Shown here in pieces: positions 49,722-61,917 of a DNA stretch of 64,000 nt. Under the pieces are notes generated by a model. The model did not search any database and was not told the origin of the DNA. It worked only from the letters and a program-made list of their open reading frames with translations. Within the stretch, counting starts at the first letter, position 1; the number at the start of each line of letters is the position of its first letter. Position numbers and translations under genes: made by a program. Origin of the DNA: Spirodela intermedia (Eukaryota; Streptophyta; Magnoliopsida; Alismatales; Araceae); contig LR746274.1 in NCBI GenBank assembly GCA_902729315.2, forward strand, positions 992,001-1,056,000, written 5' to 3'.

Positions 49722-50926
49722 ACTATAATTGTGATCTATTTATTTTACGAAAATCGGGACATATGAAGAGTAATGGGAGAGCTCCATTTTTAAGAAATAT
49801 TGACGGGAAGTGCTCCTATGCACTTCCATGTGTACACTCGTCGAATCGAAGGTACGGAGGATGGAAGCGAAGAGCAGCAGGATCCATGGGGACCTCTTTA
49901 AACAAGGTTTGTCGACTGCCATAGCCAGTAAGATTGAGGAGAATCTCTACTGAAAGGGACAACTGGATCATCACAGACAGAGAGAGAGAGAGAGATCACA
50001 ATGCAAGCTGAGTTTCTGCCTTTGACAGCAGTTGCGGGCAACTGAAGGCATCGTAGAGCATCCACGCGCCTGGACAGGTAAAGCATTCCCAAATTATTTT
50101 AGTCAGCGCTGCATGATCCTTGTCCGAGTAGTCCAAGAACCTACCAGCTCCATCTCTGACATTCTTCGATGCGTACACCTGAAGGTCTCTCCCAGTATCC
50201 GTCCCATCATATTCTCTAACGACAAGTCAACCCCCCCACCCCCCCCAACAGCCCACCCCGCTCCCCCATCTCAAGTCCAAGTTTAGGGTTAGAAAGTTAG
50301 ACCGGTTTTCTCTCTCTTCACCGCAAGTATCTGACCTTGTTCAGTACTTGTTCATCCCGTAGAAAGATGGCCGACTTCTCTTTGGAAGATTGTCTCCGAA
50401 TCCAAGCCCACCCCGTGGATTCTCCCGTATCTGACGTAATTTGACCGCATTGCGACAGCATCTAGAAGGGCGGGACAATTTATTCCACTCATCTCGATCA
50501 GGAAGGAGATCAATTTCGTCTACTCTTACTGCAAGTAGTCAGACTCTGGACGCTACGAATTCCAATATGTGAATTCAGGGAAAGTCACAGAGAGGGCAGC
50601 ATGGGCCTCATGGTGGACCAACGAGGTACGTGAAAACAAAAGTCAACCATCAGAGGAACAGGATAGGGCTTGGGCTTACCCAACATATACGGGGATGGGC
50701 CCACCAACGTTCGATGTCGGCCGGGCAAAGGACAGCTACCAGAAGTTTCTACTCCTGCAGCTAGAATAGCGAGTATTACAGCGACTGCGCTCGTTGGAAA
50801 TTTAGGCGCAGTCGGCAAATCCGAAATGTGGACTTATCTGCCGAGTCACCTCTTCAAACTTCGTGACCATTAGAGATCAGTCGTGACCATTACCCCAAAC
50901 TTCGCCATCATCATCATCATCATCTC

Positions 50927-51126
<200 letters not shown>

Positions 51127-51255
51127 CCCCCCGACTCCCTCTATTTTTCTCTCATCAATCGCCGTCCTGACAACCAGAAGAATAAATGGGAGAATAACAG
51201 CCTTTCATGAAATGGATCTAGACAACCCGTCGTATTAATTCCGCCGTTCCTTTTG

Positions 51256-51261
<6 letters not shown>

Positions 51262-51314
<53 letters not shown>
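51262..51314. repeat. (CT)n microsatellite
   Basis: A pure CT run of about 53 bases, 140 bases after the previous one. Confidence 0.95.
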
Positions 51315-51319
<5 letters not shown>

Positions 51320-51651
51320 CATTTAGTAGAGAAAGAGACTGAGAGCGAGAGAGGGAGGTTGGTCCGGAAGTTGGAGACGCAAGCATGGTGACGGAGGAGT
51401 GGGCCTGTGCCTGGGCTTGGTAGTGGCCCCGGGACCCATGAATTAGGTGGGGCGTAGCGCTCGGATATGTTATCGTGGGCTGGACCATTCGTGCTCGCGG
51501 GAGTAGAAGTCGCCGACGAGGTATTTTAATATTACACCCTCTAAGATTAAAATCACTTAATAATCCCTACGTGGCCAACTGTGACCAATTAAAGAAGGGA
51601 CCCCTGGTACGCACGCAATTAAAGTTCTTCCTCGGTGGTTCGGGACATACC

Positions 51652-51986
51652 TTGACCAGAGCTGGAATGCAGTATGGAAAAGGAGCCCAGCGAGCTCAGG
51701 AGGATTTGAGGATTTCAGCGGGAGCGTTGACCGGGACAAGACAGCCAAGTGTCGGACTTGTTCAGAGATGAAGATGCATCCCATGGCTTGAGCTCAGGCG
51801 TTGACCTTAATATTCTGCGATGTCTGCTTCGTCGATTTTCTCCGTCAACACACATACCAGACAGGGCTCAGAAACATCCAACTTTGACCATTCGGTGGTC
51901 GTCGGATACCAATCAGCGGCCGTTCTTTTGCTGGCTGTCATGGTACAGATTCCTTGCAGTGGCTTCTACTCCAGTCTGCGTTGACC
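51652..51986. promoter_or_regulatory. W-box cluster
   Basis: The WRKY-binding core TTGACC occurs five times on the plus strand, at about 51652, 51727, 51801, 51884 and 51981. Chance would give about 0.1 for one strand. The cluster is about 4.2 kb upstream of the NAC start and 2.1 kb beyond the kinase stop. It could be a distal control region; no adjacent gene explains it. Confidence 0.4.
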
Positions 51987-52263
51987 TCAGTTGTTCAAAG
52001 TCTCCCAGCTAGAGCCTTGCGTTTACATGCATTGTTCTTATTTTGAATGGGCCGAGTCATGTGGCTGGATCCAAAGAGCCGAATGAACAACGTTTTTTTT
52101 TCTGTAAACAGTTAGCTTCTGCGGTGAGTCAAAAGAAATGTCTGAACGAAATGACAAAAAGACATTGCTGTTACGTTGATCATACGTGAGATGATCTCTG
52201 TGTCCATTCCCATGCCTGGCCACTCTCTTCTTTGCTTCCTCATTTAATACCTATAATAAATTC

Positions 52264-52264
52264 C

Positions 52265-52295
<31 letters not shown>

Positions 52296-52376
52296 TCTCT
52301 CCCTCTCTCTCTCCCTCTCTCTCCCTCTCCCTCTCCCTCTCTCTCTCCCTCTCTCTCTCTCTCTCTCGCTCTCGCT
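52264..52376. repeat. CT/CCCT low-complexity tract
   Basis: CT runs interrupted by regularly spaced CCCT units over about 110 bases. Confidence 0.95.
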
Positions 52377-52761
52377 TAGATGTGCATAAAGTGCACTAGA
52401 TCCGATCCAGGCTTCATAGATTTAGGTCCGTCGTCTGTTTCAGGCTCGTCTCTGGCCCCTAATTCTCCAAATAAATAAATCGTCGTGGGAAATTGATAAA
52501 AAATGAGTATTTTAGTTAAGTACATCTCTTATCTGCCGACAAAGGTACCCTCTTTTTGACCTGCCTCCTTCCTGTAGAATATCCAGATCGTGCGGCGCGG
52601 TAACCTTGGAGGCCATTGCACGTGCGAATCCGTGCTCCTTCGCCGGGATCCAAGAAGCTTTCATTACCATGCAGCGCGCTGCGTGCTGTAAGAAAATGTC
52701 CGGAAGACTATTCTCTTCGCTGACAGGCGGCAACTCGGCCGGGCATTAATCTCTTGACCGT

Positions 52762-52835
52762 TGAGAGAGAAAGAGCGAGAGAAAGAAAGAGAGAGAGAGA
52801 GAGGGAGAGCGAGAGAGGGAGAGAGAGAGAGAGAA
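52762..52835. repeat. GA-rich tract
   Basis: An interrupted GA/GAAA tract of about 70 bases on the plus strand. Confidence 0.9.
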
Positions 52836-53121
52836 CGTTAAATACCGCGGCAGTCGAGCAGGTGCAATCAATGTCCATGATTCAGACCGAGAGGGGACCT
52901 CCTCTTCGACCTCGATTTAATCTCCATATTGACTCGTTGACCCCGTGCGTAGGTACGCAGCACTGGAGAGAAAAGTCGTCGAATAGATCCGTTTCCAAAT
53001 TCGGCCAAAATTCCGAGGGTCTCTAAATCATGTCCGGAAAGAGAAATGGGCCTGGCCCAGCTGCAAAGATCTGTTCTTGAGCTCTGTAACCACCTTCTCT
53101 GACTACCCACAACTACCCAGT

Positions 53122-53155
<34 letters not shown>

Positions 53156-54085
53156 GCTCTAGCCCGCTCGATTAGATGGGTGGCTCGGAAAGCCATCGAT
53201 CATTTTGATAAGTTTCCTGTGCATCATCTTAGTTCAATATGAGCGCAGGGTTCGTATTTTGTCGGTCCGATTTCAACTGGGCTCGATGTTGTGGGCCACA
53301 TCATTGTGGCCCGTATTAGTCATGGCCCATATTCAAGTTGGGCCCATCATGTCCAACTCAACTCTCTCAAAGACATGAAAATTTCATTTTAGCTCCTCAA
53401 AAGCCCTTAATTATGAAAAAAGTCCCTCTTTTTAAAAATTAAGGACAAACCCTTTAAAAAGCATTCGGCTGTAAAAACAAAAACCCCTCAGTCAAGACGC
53501 CAAGTAAAAAAAATCGAGTAATTCACATCACCGTTTAATAATTCATAAATTAAAAATTAAACCCTGATTAGATAAAAATGGAAATTAATATATTAGGCTT
53601 TATCTAATTGTGGCGCCGGACCAGGCCCATCCACATGCTCCACATTTTTTCACCCTATCTTCGGGTTGCCCAATAAATGAGTGATTTATTTATTACTTAA
53701 TTATTATTTTATTATTTACTACTAAAAATTATCTTTTTCACCCAGACCCCCCCAAATATGAGGGAGGGATAAAAGCGTAAATAAGTATGTAGCATAAATA
53801 TTATGGAATGTGCTCATCAAAGTATAGTAAATGACGACCAAACTGGCCGACTTCTATCTAATAACCTAAGATTTGGAGCTTTTTCTAAAATTTGTGATAT
53901 GTCGAAGGGCTAAAAAACAAAAAAACTATGAAGCAAACTGCCAGGGTCAATAGAACACAACACTTCCAGACGTTGAAGAAACCATGAAGAAAACCAGCAG
54001 GCGTTGAAGAATCCACCTGGGTCAATATCATACAAACAGCACTCCCAGATGGAATTGGTCGACCGCAAATGCTCACATGAAGGCT

Positions 54086-57000
54086 CTACTTGGGCTCTAC
54101 GTTGGAGGGGAGGACTCCACCGCTGTAGTCGAAGATGCTTTCGCCGCTGTAGGGATGGCGGGGTGAGCTCCGGCTGGTCCCACCGTAGCTTTCAGAGGTT
54201 GGGGTCGAGTCAGAGGCGGGGTTCATGCCGACGAGCAGCATGATCGTCTCGATCTCCTTCACGACCTCGGACATCCTGGGGCGGTCAACGCCGGCCTCTT
54301 CAACGCACTGCATCGCCAATTGGACGTACCTCTCGAATCCTTTCAGCCGGGTGGCTAGGCCCAGTTTGGGGTCGAGAAGCTCGTCAAGGCCGTAGAGGTC
54401 CTTCGTCTTGTCCATGGACACCCTCACCTCCCTCACGATGTATCTACCCTTCTCTATGGGCTTCTTGGCGGTGATCAACTCCAGCATCAGGACTCCAAAG
54501 CTGTAGACATCGCTCTTCTCGGTCAGCTGTTGGGTCATGTAGTACTCGGGATCCAAGTAGCCCTGCAGCAGGGGGTGAAATCGGTTGTCATCAGATCATA
54601 TCCACAGAAACAGTAAATCGATCATATACGAAAGTTTTCTGTGCATTGGCTATCAACATTGATTCCAGAAACAGAGAGATAACTATCAATGTAACTATTG
54701 ATAAGGTGTAAGAAGTAGGCTGTCATTAGATCATCAATGGGAGCAATAAATAAAGTATTCACCAAAGTTTCTGTGCATCAACGAGAAATCATGATTTCAA
54801 AAGGAAGATGGGTATTGATTCCACTGTTAGTATGAACAAGCCGACTGCATTGAGATGGGCACAGTAAGAATGCAAAGTTCTTTTTTAGTTTCTTGGTTTA
54901 TTAATAAGACCCAAATTAAGATTTTTTTTTTGAAAAATAGGGTGAAAATAAAACTAAATGGTCCCACGGATTGTTGAGATAGTCCACTAAATTCACCACT
55001 CACAATGGTTCCTTTGACTTGGGTGGTTATGTAACCCTTCTGGCCTCCACCGAGCGGCTTGGATAGCCCAAAGTCGGCCACTTTAGCATTTAAATTCTCA
55101 TCCAAAAGGATATTATTAGACTTGATATCCCTGTGAACTATGGGGGGGTTGACGTGATCATGGAGATAGGAGAGTCCTCTGGCTGCACCAACAGCAACTC
55201 GAAGTCTCCTCCTCCAATCCAACACCACACCAGACTTTCCTGTGGATCAACATCGTAGACTGATTAGTAGAGATATATGAGATTATACCGATATACATAT
55301 AAGATTGCAGACAAATTACCATGATGTTCACACTTTTAGGGGGAAAAAATTACCTGAAAGGCTTTCTTTCAAAGACCCATTGGGAACATATTCATAGACC
55401 AACATCTGTTCCTCTCGATCGAAGCAGAAACCCACAAGCTTAACCAGGTTCTTATGATGAACCATTGACAACAACTCAATCTCAGTCTTAAACTCGAGCC
55501 CACCTTGCATCGATCCCTGCTGAGCTCTCTTGATGGCAACAAGTTTCCCAGTCGGAAGAATTCCTTTGTAAACCTGAAATGATCCCAGAATCCCAATTGA
55601 TTCACTTGATTAGTTTCATTCTATGATTTATTTAATACAAAGACCAAATCCTTTCTATAAGAGAAAATGTTATCGTACCTTCCCATATCCTCCCGATCCA
55701 ATAGCGTTTGCATTTGAGAAATCATTGGTGCTCTGCCTTAGTTCATCGAAGGTGAAGGGTTTGGGTCCTGTTATATGGGGCACACTTCCACTGTTCCTAG
55801 TTGGGTCCCATGTGGCTGCCAATGCGTAAAATCAAGAAGAATTGAGATATTAGGGAAGGAAAAAATAAATAAAAATAAAGGTCTTCAAGAGTTACATCCT
55901 TGGCTCACCAAAAGGCTGGCTCTGCTCTTTAGGTTTTGAAGGTTCTTTCTTCCGCCTCATCACATACACAACCAGAAAACTCGCTATCAATGCAATAACA
56001 CACCCACCAGCTACAGCTCCAATGATTACAGGAACGTTCGATTTTGAGCTTGAGTCTGAGCTTGAGCCTGACCCTGATCCTGATCCTGAGCCTGGGTTCA
56101 CCTCTACACAGAATCCACATTCAAGGGAACATCTCATATGCCAAACACTGAGGGATCCATAGATCATAATGTTTAAATCAGAAGCTGATATTACCTTGAG
56201 CAGTGCTGTTTGATGTCCCGATGAAGAAGAAGGGGCCAAAGAAGCTCGGAGGCTTAAAGGTTTGGTTGCTCAGAATAAACCCGATGATCGATATCTCTGA
56301 TTGATTGAAACGAGGATTCTCGGCTGGAAAGACCTGGAGGGTTGTCTGAAGATAGCTGTCTTCATTGGTAAATGTGTTCGAAAGGGCCACAGATCCCACA
56401 GGAATCTGTTGGGACTGAAATGACTTCAAGAGTCCAGCTTCCAAAGCTTGGAACTTTGTTGCATTCCACAGGTCAGAGAAGGAAACGGCCCTGAAGTAGA
56501 GATTTCCAGTATATGGATAGGCACATCTGCAGTTGGGACTTTGTTTCTGGTCCGCACTGCAGGTAAGCTGCTGGCAATTGGGAATAGGAGTTGTGTACGG
56601 CAGAGTGGACCTTATTCCAGTTGCACAACGGGTGTCTGAGGTGCTTTGATCGCAATAAGGGTTTCCCAAAAGTCTGCACAAGTTTCATCGAAGAAAAAAG
56701 CTCATGACCAGTCATATTAAAAAAGTTAATGAATTAATTCTTGAATATTCAGGGAGCCGTTAGTCATGAAACAGTTCCTTTGATCTGCCATTTCAGGGCA
56801 TGATGCTCATGATGGGTAAAATAGGCAAAACTTTAACGGATAAATTCTCTACTGTGCTGAGATACTTTGGATTTTGCTTCTTGGGACATGATCTTCAGGG
56901 TGAATAACAGTCAAAACTTGCTGTATAAAATCACGGACGTATTGGATGCAGTGAGTATGCAATGGCTGACCTCAGTTCGTTCTTGTATCCTCCCCCTTCT

Positions 57001-59787
57001 ACGAAACGTTCAATCCTGTTGTTCTCCAAGTCAACCAGCTGAAGCTGTCCACTGAAGTTGCTGCCAATGTCCAGCGTGCCATTGAAAAGATTGTTTCTCA
57101 GACGCCTGCACCCAATGTTCACCAAAATCACATCTGAAGAACAATCAAAGAGGGAGTATCAAGAGGTTTTGAGGTCAAGGACACTCACAGGGTCTGTAAC
57201 TGAGGAATCGTGAACAGGGACTGAGGTATTTCGCCTCCAACCCGTAAGGATTCCATCACACTGTATTAAAAATGGCATCATGCTTCAAAGATCAAACTCA
57301 GACTTACTTGGGGGAGGATGTGTGTGAGAGTGAGAGAGAGAGAGAGAGAGTTACAGAGTGGTTAAAGATCGCAGAGTCGAGAACCATGGCGGGGCGTCTG
57401 ATGGATCAAACGTATTGTTGCTCAAATCCCTGGAACCATGTTTCTTGGTTAGTCATTATGTCAAGAGAAAGAAGTACAAATGCATAAGAGATGATTATGA
57501 GCAAATACATGTTCTACGTGCAAGAATATTAATACTTATCATCTTCATCATCATAAGACTAAAACAGTGTCACAAGCACTTGGGATAAAGTCTGAAGGCT
57601 ATTCTTCCCCCCGTCCAATGGAGCGTCAGACATGATAAGAAGAGTTTTTAGCGATGACGAAATGAAGAGGAAATCGTTCACAATGATCAGCAAAGACCCA
57701 ATAATCACATGCTATATCTGGAAATGATTTAAGATTTCTTTTTTTCCACATCAACTTTTCCAGGATGGCTCAGACTCTTAAATTGATAAAAATATATTTT
57801 TTTAGGATGTTTTTATTTGTGAAACTTGTGATTCGAATAATCAAAATATCATTTTTGCAAAAAAAATACAAACCTTCCCCCTATTGCAAAAAAACTTACT
57901 CATGAAAATTATTTCCTTAAAGTAAATCGATAATCTCATTCTTCTATTCATAAAACAACACTTAATGCAGTACTTACACGTAACGGAGAGCACTCATCCC
58001 AGTTAAATTTGGCAGAGGACCAGTGAATTTGTTGTTTGATACATACCTGAAACGGAATTTTTTTTTTGTATGGAAGTCCTGCTTGTTAAGATAGATCTCA
58101 TTCGTCAAATTTTTGAGATACTTACAGCTCCCCAACATTGGTGAGGTTGTTAAGATTGGAAGGAAGTGGGCCAGTGAATGAATTCCTATCTAGCCGTCTG
58201 TTTCCACACACGAAATTATAGAACTAGTTAGTAGGACCCAAGCGCATCCTAATCAGTGGCATTCATCTGTCAAACCACATTCTGCAGATACTTACACAAC
58301 TTCAAGGGCTTTCACCAGTCCTAATGTTGGGGGGATAATTCCGGTGAAGTTATTTTTATCAAGGAGCCTGGAGAAGAAAGAAATCAGGCAGAAAGTCACT
58401 TCTATAATCACTTGTAGTATCTCAAGTGCCAGAGCTAACTATATGAATGTGGAGCTCACAGATGTATTAAACGCATGTCTGAGCTGAATAGTTTACTCGG
58501 AACAGTGCCAGAGAGCTGATTTTTCCCAAAATGGCTGCAATTATAAATCACAGGTTCCGTTATAACAGTGATGGTTTAGAGTAAGGTATATTTTAAGATC
58601 AAAAATATCAAATTTTGCATACAAGTGCTTGGTGCCGATCAGCATATCAAGACCAGGAGAGGTGCCGCTGGATACTGGAATTGGTCCTGAAAGTTGATTG
58701 TCAGCCAGGTCGAGCCAATACAGCTTTGACAATTTGCCAAGGGAAGATGGGATTCCTCCAGTGAACTGGTTTGAGTTCAAAGATCTGAAGAAAAAATAAA
58801 AAAACACCCTTTAATAGGATTCTATGTTTATGGTTCCAAATCCCTTGAAAAAAAAACACAAAAACTATGTTGCAGGTGGTGAGATAGAGCTCAGATTTAT
58901 AGGAACTTTTAAAAAATTAATTAAATTATATAATTTCTCGATGAAACTCACAGAAATACTAGGTTCTGCAGAGAACCCAAATCTGGGATTTCCCCGGAAA
59001 AGCTGCATCCGACAAGAATCCTGGATGACAAAAAAAGGAAAAAGGTTCAGCGGCAGGATTCTTGTGAGGAAAAATAAAATAAAATGTGGGTGGGCCACGT
59101 TTCAATCAGCAATGGTTTTACTCACAGATCTGTCAGTTGACGCAAATTCCCAATTGCTGCTGGAAGATTTCCGGTCAATCCCTTGTTGTAAGACAGGTCC
59201 CTGCATGGGGAAGATAGTCGGATGTCTTAAAAACTTTAGTCAACGGGATCTAATATGTGAGGATCCAGTTTCTGAGATCATATGAACAAATCTTTATTTA
59301 TATATGATGGTATATGTCAAAACAGAAATATTGGAACTTGCAGAATCTCCAGCTCGGTCAGTGACTCAATGTCTCCAGAGAGTGTGCCCTCTAATCCGAT
59401 GCTCGAGAGCCTTCTGAAAATTTTAATGAAAAGGGGAAGAGCCTCAGATGATTCAAAATCCATGAAAATTACAACGAAAAGGAGAAAAAGCACCAAGCTC
59501 TCACATGGAGACAACTCGATTATCACGGCACCCAACTCCCGTCCACTGGCTGCTACAGGGATCTGAGCCCTGCCAATTCAGCGGCACGTTCGCCCAGATG
59601 TTCTCCAGAGAACGAAGTGCGGCAGCTGTGGAAAGGGATTGCCATAAACTCACTCATTCTTCTAGAGAGAGAAAGAGCAGATGAATCTACAAAGGAGAAG
59701 AAGCTTACCATCACCCGAATTTGTAAGTGCCAAAGTAACAGTGAAATTGAAGAGAAGAATAGGCAAGATAATCCAGTTGAAGCCCAT
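54086..59787 (-). CDS. HPCA1: LRR receptor-like kinase, subfamily VIII-1 (HPCA1/CARD1-like)
   Basis: Nineteen minus-strand exons join in frame to 963 residues (HPCA1 of Arabidopsis is about 953): 59787-59709, 59625-59505, 59413-59342, 59200-59126, 59020-58952, 58784-58623, 58534-58460, 58367-58296, 58197-58126, 58046-57978, 57429-57355, 57260-57189, 57105-56971, 56673-56195, 56103-55909, 55815-55679, 55573-55354, 55239-55004, 54562-54086. The chosen ATG begins a clean signal peptide ([13 protein letters not shown]); an in-frame ATG at 59868 would add 27 residues. Leucine-rich repeats follow, many one per exon of 69-75 bases. A Cys-rich region comes next, then a Ser/Gly linker and a membrane helix (about 566-590). 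The kinase has [23 protein letters not shown] and DFGLSK, so it looks active. HPCA1 senses extracellular peroxide and quinones and triggers Ca2+ influx. Intron 3 is GC-AG. Confidence 0.93.
57330..57349. repeat. Short (GA)n run in a receptor-kinase intron
   Basis: A run of about 20 bases lies directly inside the donor of intron 11; in the sense of the gene it is a CT run 5 bases after GTAA. Confidence 0.9.
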
Positions 59788-61917
59788 CTTCCTCCAGCTG
59801 AAGGACCCCACGGAGAGAGAAGCCGCTTCAGGAGCCGGTTCACCCTCTTCAAACAAGACTGTGATCATCCATACTGAAACCGGTGAAAGAAGGAAACAAA
59901 GGCAGGCATCTCACCTGCCAGTTATATGCTCCACCAGGAAGCACTCAACAGAGAACCCCCCGTTGACCAAGTGAACCATTCGATATGAACTTTTGAAAAT
60001 GGGTGCAGCTGGATGAAACCGATAGAATAGTATCTTGCAAAGATGGTGCATTCACATTGGCCAACTGCCTCTACCCATTGTTTCACCACAACCCTTTGAA
60101 ACATTCGGTAAAATAACTATCCTGGATTTCAAACGCTGCTACTTTAAGGTTTTATTATGGACTAAATTATGGGGAATTGAATTTTGTTTCCTCTCAACAT
60201 CCAGAAAGCGAGAGCACGAACCGTTGACCATCTCAACCTTCGGCTCATAATTTGAAATTATTTCCGTCCTCAGACAAAATAAACCCCATCACATATAAAA
60301 TTCCCAAATCTATTGAATGAATCGTCACATGACAAACGCCCAAGGCTTTGGCATCAATGTGGCTCCGAAAAATAAGTCAAACATCCCAAGTTTCAGGACA
60401 CGGATACAAGAAAATGAATCAATCGGAGGGTCCATGTGGACCAGATGGATCGGCTCGTCGCTGGTTCTTGGTCCCTCGCTTTCCATGTACAAAGGCTCTT
60501 TCCTGCTCGCTATCCCTGAACTTTCCAAAGGCTGTGGAACTATTCGTCCATGTTGCAACATGAACGAAGGCCTAAACTGCGATTTCCTTTCATAAAATCA
60601 AATACAGTTCTGAAGCACCATAGAATCTGACAGAAGCCGCCGGGTAAACGCTCCTCTTGATTATTCTTCTTCTTCTCCTTATCGAGGAGTAGGTGGCGAG
60701 TCTTGTCTTCCTCCATGAGAATTGGTAGTCACCTGAATTCCAACCCTCAGAAGCAGAGCCCTTCAACGTCAGCAATGGATAAAAAAATGAATTTTCTGTA
60801 AAGTTTTCTGCTACAGCATTGACAAGTGTGATGGAGTATGGAAATGGATGACTGTTCGCAGCCTCGGACGCATTCAACGGACCACATCCAAACCAGAGCG
60901 TGTTTATCTCGATGTGCTTGCAGACGGGAGACGTTGTGGTTTCCGGTCTTCATCATCCGTACTTCAGCAAAGAAATCAATCGCTCTGCTCATGGTTCCCA
61001 GGCGCGACCCGGTTGACCGGTTCTTCCCCTCGTGAGGATATGAAACCCGTCGTTTCCGTACTCCGCTCATCTTCCTCTCTAATGTCAACGGCGCCGTTGC
61101 TGTCAGCTACAGCACCAGAGAGGAACTTCAGTCGTTCCTGTACGCCCTGACGCCGATACGAAACTATGTTTTCTACCCTGGATGAAGCCCGCAGAGCGAG
61201 ATCCCATCTTCTGAGATAGAAGTTGACGGATTCTTCCTCCACCGACCCCGGCGAAGAGGTTCTTTCGAAAATCAAAGAAACGGGAACCCTTTTCACATGG
61301 CGAAGGGACGGGGGTGATTTACGGGGCGAGGGTTGACGACCCAGTGGGAGAAGGTGGGGGAGGCGTTGACGTTGAGGCAACCGTCTTGAGAATTGCAGCT
61401 TCGTCCATCAAACGGGGGCTTCTCGCAGATGCCCATCGGGGCCGATGGGGTTGACTTTAGGCTAGACGTTTGAGGATCGTCCGAGTATAATCCTAAAATG
61501 GGCCTAATTAGATCCCAATAATATCATGGGCCTCATACAAGCCCACAACCTTTCTTTGGTTGCCATGCCAACAAGATTTGGGCTCTGGAGCACGCGGCCC
61601 AGTTAGTTCTTCCGAAAAAATTTCATGGATTTGTTCCGCTGCCACGCGGGCCTGCTAAGAACTATACGGTGTCCGCAACATTCGAAGTAATCCTTGGTCA
61701 CAAAGGGGGGGATTGGGTGGGGGTCGGATTGGATTACGGTGTTCCGCGGGTTGTCTGATTGTAGAACCCTAAACCCTAGTCGAAGGTTCTGGAGGAAGAG
61801 TGGGAAAACGGTCGGGAAGAATCGATCTCTGCTACCCGTTCTCCTCCCGCCACCCTCTCTCGTCACTGGTTCTTCATTCTCTCAGTGTGTCCATCGTAGA
61901 TCGAAGGAGACAGCACC
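59788..61917. other. Divergent promoter region between the receptor kinase and CPN60
   Basis: About 2.1 kb between two diverging genes. Near the kinase there are TTGACC W-box cores (about 59953 and 60225). Near CPN60 there are TGGGCC/T motifs and a telo-box. Several moderate open frames on both strands (60.6-61.4 kb) have no recognisable homology and no codon or splice evidence; I do not call a gene. Confidence 0.55.
61499..61779 (+). promoter_or_regulatory. CPN60 promoter: site II motifs and telo-box
   Basis: TGGGCC at about 61499 and 61527, AGCCCA at about 61540, TGGGCT at about 61579 and GGCCCA at about 61596 form a site-II cluster. A double telo-box (GAACCCTAAACCCTAG, about 61764-61779) follows, 140 bases before the ATG. 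Site II elements are known to be enriched in promoters of nuclear genes for mitochondrial proteins, which fits the CPN60 assignment. Confidence 0.65.

Noticed and set aside
60976-61380. 134-codon open frame upstream of CPN60 (minus strand)
   Set aside because: Starts at TTG, charged low-complexity translation with no recognised domain, overlaps the promoter region of two genes.
61294-61437. Minus-strand 47-codon open frame with MGICEKPPFDGRSC
   Set aside because: Too short, no family resemblance, no splice partners; probably chance in GC-richer promoter DNA.
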